From contig WIDE01000019.1 of assembly GCA_015039315.1 (NCBI GenBank), forward strand, positions 386,080 through 450,079: a DNA stretch of 64,000 nt, in the 5' to 3' direction. Positions within the stretch are counted from its first letter, which is position 1. Every line of letters starts with the position of its first letter. The notes below the pieces were generated by a model. The model searched no databases and had not been told where the DNA came from. It worked only from the letters and a program-made list of their open reading frames with translations. This stretch comes from Clavulina sp. PMI_390 (lineage: Eukaryota; Basidiomycota; Agaricomycetes; Cantharellales; Hydnaceae). This document shows, in pieces, positions 61,103 to 64,000 of the stretch. A program made the translations under genes and the position numbers.

Positions 61103-62550
61103 CTACAGCCGCGTCAACTTGGGAGCAGACATTTCCAATGCCTTGACAGTATCCATTACAACCTCAACATTCCACGAATCTACCACTACAATAATCCCGG
61201 TATTGATGATCAGCACTGCAAGGTCAATGTGAAGGAAATCTAGGAGGGAACAACTCACGTCCAATCATTTTCAGTGATGGTATAATTACCCGAAACACAG
61301 CTAGAAAAACACCCAAATGCATTAGAGATATCACATCACAAGGCTATGGGGCTCGACTTACGTTGTGTGCCGATGACGTTACCATCAGCAGAAAGAATGT
61401 CCCGCGATCGCAGATTGCAGCAGTCAACATAAGCGACTGTGTGAGCACCAACAAGTTCAGGCTTGCTCCCATCACCAAAGCGTACGCTAGCCCAACCGGG
61501 CTTCCGGGCACCTTCCGGTTGGTCTGGTCGTAAGGGTGCCGTTAATTGACCGGGCTGCCATCCACGCGGCCGTTGGTCTGACAATACGTCCTTCCCGTAG
61601 ACAACAGGCTCTTCGAAATCTGAATCGTCTGTGCCCTTGGCTTGTGCCCAGCGATACACGTTCTCTCCCTTCACCCAGGTAGTGTAGATGGGACTGCTCA
61701 CACGCTCGGGCGTGGCAGATCGTGTTGCTCGGACAGGACTGGGGGTTCTAGAGGTAGGGCTGGATCGGCGAAGGGAAGCAGCTGAACTGGTAGGAACTAT
61801 GGGCTGTGAGACGCTCCGCGGGTTGGGAGGTGCTGCGGAGGCTGGGCTTGCAGGAACTGTAGGTTGGGAGGCTCTCCGCAGGGAGCTAAGTGATGCTCCT
61901 GAGGCTGTTCTCGAGAGCCCCGCTCGGGAAGAGGTCGCTGTATGCGTGGGGCATGATTAATCCATCAACGGCTTGATGAATGCGCTTCACGCGCGGCACG
62001 GTAGGGACTCACCTTTCACCGCCACATCTCCCTTGTTGGAATCGTTCTTGAGGACGACGACAAGGGAATCGCCTTCCCTCAGGCCAACAAAGTCGGGTGC
62101 ACTACCCAGCAATGCGTCATCGGGAATAGGTTCTAGCCCACGAGAAGTTTGTCGGTAGACCATGGAAATCTCAGATCTTGGGATCTCCTCACTGATGGAG
62201 AACCAGTACTTGAAGGCGGCAAAGTCTCCTTCGATGATGTCGAGGAGCAGGAGACGGCCCATGACTGGGTCGGGGGTGTCGAATGATGGATTGGTTCTGG
62301 ACCGCACGTAGTCTAAGCCGCGATATATCCGATAGTAGACTAAGGCGACATGTTCGTTAGCTGACAGCGTTTGGGGAACAAGAGCGACGCGTGAAGCTTA
62401 CCGTAGGAACGTGGCAAGACTTCGTCACTCGACTTCGAGCAAAGACATGATTCGTGAGTGTCGGTGGGACCTTGGGGTGCGTTGCGTTAGTTGGCATCTG
62501 GACAGTTGCTATTTGATAATGGACGGACTATTGCAAGCTGCCTCAGACAT
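61103..62550 (-). CDS. Unrecognised protein with SH3-like or ubiquitin-like N-terminal block
   Basis: Start inferred at 62550 (MSEAACN), joined by a 58-bp intron to SPTDTHESCLCSKSSDEVL and then YVYYRIYRGLDYV; the stop TAG at 61103-61105 follows SAPKLTRL. Exon 1 is the weakest part. A compact N-terminal domain covers GRLLLLDIIEGDFAAFKYWF to FVGLREGDSLVVVLKND, with alternating beta strands. A Ser/Thr/Pro-rich region of about 80 residues follows, with three similar ..LRR.S.P...SP units. Next is a domain with TWVKGENVYRWAQA, PGWASVRFGDGSKPELVGAH and CCNLRSRDIL, and finally a hydrophobic block (MIGLLIINTGIIVVVDSW). I do not recognise the family. It may be limited to basidiomycetes. It lies 217 bp downstream of HIS5 on the same strand, with no sign of a link in function. 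Confidence 0.6.
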
Positions 62551-63970
62551 GAGTGAAGGGGAACGTAGAAGGTAGGGAACAATGGTGGGAGGTCCACGAG
62601 AGTGCGCAACGCTTAAAACTGAAGACTGTGGGCGTGACAACGAATGCGAGGTGTTCTCGTGGTAAGATGGCAACTCCTGCATGCCACCGTGTGTGTACCT
62701 GTAGGCAGCGCGCAGACCCAAAGATCGGAGTAATTGCACAAAGGCTGGCCGCTTTGACTAATCCCATAGGCACCGTGCTGTGCAAGGCTCTAGTTTTCCT
62801 TGAAGAGCGAGATGCGCGATGATTACCGCCAGGACCGCAGCTGAAGCGTCGACGAGTTCAAGGTCAATAAATGCACCGAAACAACTCTGCCGCGCGGTGG
62901 TGGAACTTTCTCGTGATTTCGGATATGCGCCATGGCGCTATTCCCTGAATGCGGTGCTACGAGTACCCTTATATGCCGAAGGGGATGGCGTCGAAGTCTT
63001 GGCTTTTGTGTCACGTTTCATTGCAACGAGGCAACACGAGGCAGCACAGGGAGTTGTTTGGTCGTCTACCCGATGTCCACATTGCGACATTTGGTTTCAT
63101 GATGCTTGCGTGCGGCATCTCCCAGGTGCTCTGCACGTCATTTGAAGGGAAATAGATCTTCACAAATTCATCGTTCCTTAATTGTCTCTCTGGCGCAAGG
63201 ATTTAACTTTCTGCTTCATGAATGAGCTGGTCACGTGCATATATTTACATCGAGGCGACATGAGGCGGCCACTAACTGCACACAGTCCGAATCCACGGAA
63301 AGCCATACTCCGAGGAGTCTAACGCACGCGAATGCGATGATCGTCTCCCTCTGTTTAGCTCGGTGTTGGAATCACAATACGTGACTCAGACTGACGCACG
63401 TCTCGAAATGTATGGTGCGTCGCAGTGGCCGTCATGGTCAGCATGGCAGGTTTCATGATGAGGTTTCGCGACGAGGAAAATACAACAGCATCCATCGCTT
63501 GCCATACCACGGATTATAACTAAGAAATTCTCTAGAAGGGCTAGAGCTCGGCTAGCCAATCTGTCACCTGTTGCTCCTTCCGTCCTTTGCGTCTCGTTAT
63601 CTTCAGGCAGTTGGCGACCAATTGCTCTTACGCCCCTCAGCTTGTCAACTGTAACCGAGTCTTTTTGTCCGCATCCCCCAGCTCTTGCCCGTCAAGAACG
63701 GAAATTTCAGTATCATCCCTATTTGCCTCTCCGATATTTCCGTTCAAATTACTCTGCGTGCCATGTTCGTGATCTGCCTCTATTGAGCAAATGTGTCTCC
63801 ATCACTTTCATCTTTGCATGAATCACCCCTGCTTCCGACTGAATCATCGTGACTCCGACATTTCAGGACGCCTGTCGATATAAAACCGACCTCGCCATAC
63901 GTCCTCTACACCCCAGAACTCTCGCTCTCCTCCACCTCCACTTCCTCCACTCTACACCTCCTTCATTACT
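62551..63970. other. Intergenic region, 1.4 kb, promoter of the edge gene
   Basis: No gene supported. Short ATG ORFs at 62553-62822 and 62819-63145 lack introns and domains. The right part contains the TATA box and a CT-rich leader for the gene starting at 63971. Confidence 0.5.
63879..63885 (+). promoter_or_regulatory. TATA box of the gene at the right edge
   Basis: TATAAAA lies 86 bp upstream of the ATG at 63971 and is followed by an extended C/T-rich leader (63900-63965), the layout of strongly expressed fungal genes. It is the clearest TATA box in the window. Confidence 0.65.
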
Positions 63971-64000
63971 ATGTCGCCCGCATCTACTCAGCCCGGCAAG
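63971..64000 (+). CDS. Start of a gene cut by the window end (first 10 codons)
   Basis: ATG at 63971 reads MSPASTQPGK up to the edge. The ATG context (TTACTATGTC), TATA box and pyrimidine leader support a real start. Nothing can be said about the product. Confidence 0.6.
   Translation, partial: MSPASTQPGK

Noticed and set aside
62819..63145. ORF with CPHCDIWFHDACVRHLPG, resembling part of a PHD or zinc finger
   Set aside because: Only one half-site of Cys/His residues, no further ligands, no introns; likely chance.

Overview
The window looks like chromosomal DNA from an Agaricomycete (mushroom-forming basidiomycete). The genes are dense, lie on both strands, and carry many introns of about 50-80 bp with GT..AG ends. 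UTRs are CT-rich, and at least five tandem genes appear to belong to the mushroom-expanded DUF6533 membrane-protein family. No rRNA, tRNA, CRISPR array or intact transposon was recognised. One 10-N gap sits at 29781-29790. All gene models were spliced by hand from the sequence. Homology calls come from recognised motifs, not from a database search. Layout: (1) 113-20306, housekeeping genes: a mitochondrial carrier, a MAK11/PAK1IP1 WD40 protein (-), an anion:cation symporter-type MFS transporter, a Snf2/RING ATPase of the Rad16/Uls1 type, a coiled-coil protein (-), and mitochondrial isoleucyl-tRNA synthetase, which shares a 112-bp promoter region with the coiled-coil gene. (2) 20307-37322, an accessory island: five co-oriented paralogous multi-pass membrane proteins (copies A-E) separated by 0.5-1.7 kb of apparently non-coding DNA. 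All five copies keep the same unusual exon pattern, including exons of exactly 10, 20, 25, 18 and 9 nt. They vary in their cytoplasmic tails; copy E has an in-frame stop before a tail block seen in A and C. (3) 37323-64000, housekeeping genes again: a HIRIP3-like histone chaperone (-), an 1825-residue helical and proline-rich protein, PRP4 kinase (-), a membrane-anchored SET protein, a USP deubiquitinase with a very large insertion (-), a TMEM242-like protein, SRP19/Sec65 (-), a JTB-like membrane protein, HIS5 (-), an unrecognised gene (-), and the first 10 codons of a TATA-driven gene at the right edge. The housekeeping genes serve unrelated functions: ribosome biogenesis, splicing, chromatin, protein targeting, mitochondrial translation and histidine synthesis. 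The parts that stand out are the DUF6533-like array and the recurrent use of extremely short exons. These include a 3-nt and an 8-nt exon that rebuild helicase motifs I and III of the Snf2 gene, and a 4-nt exon in the MFS gene.
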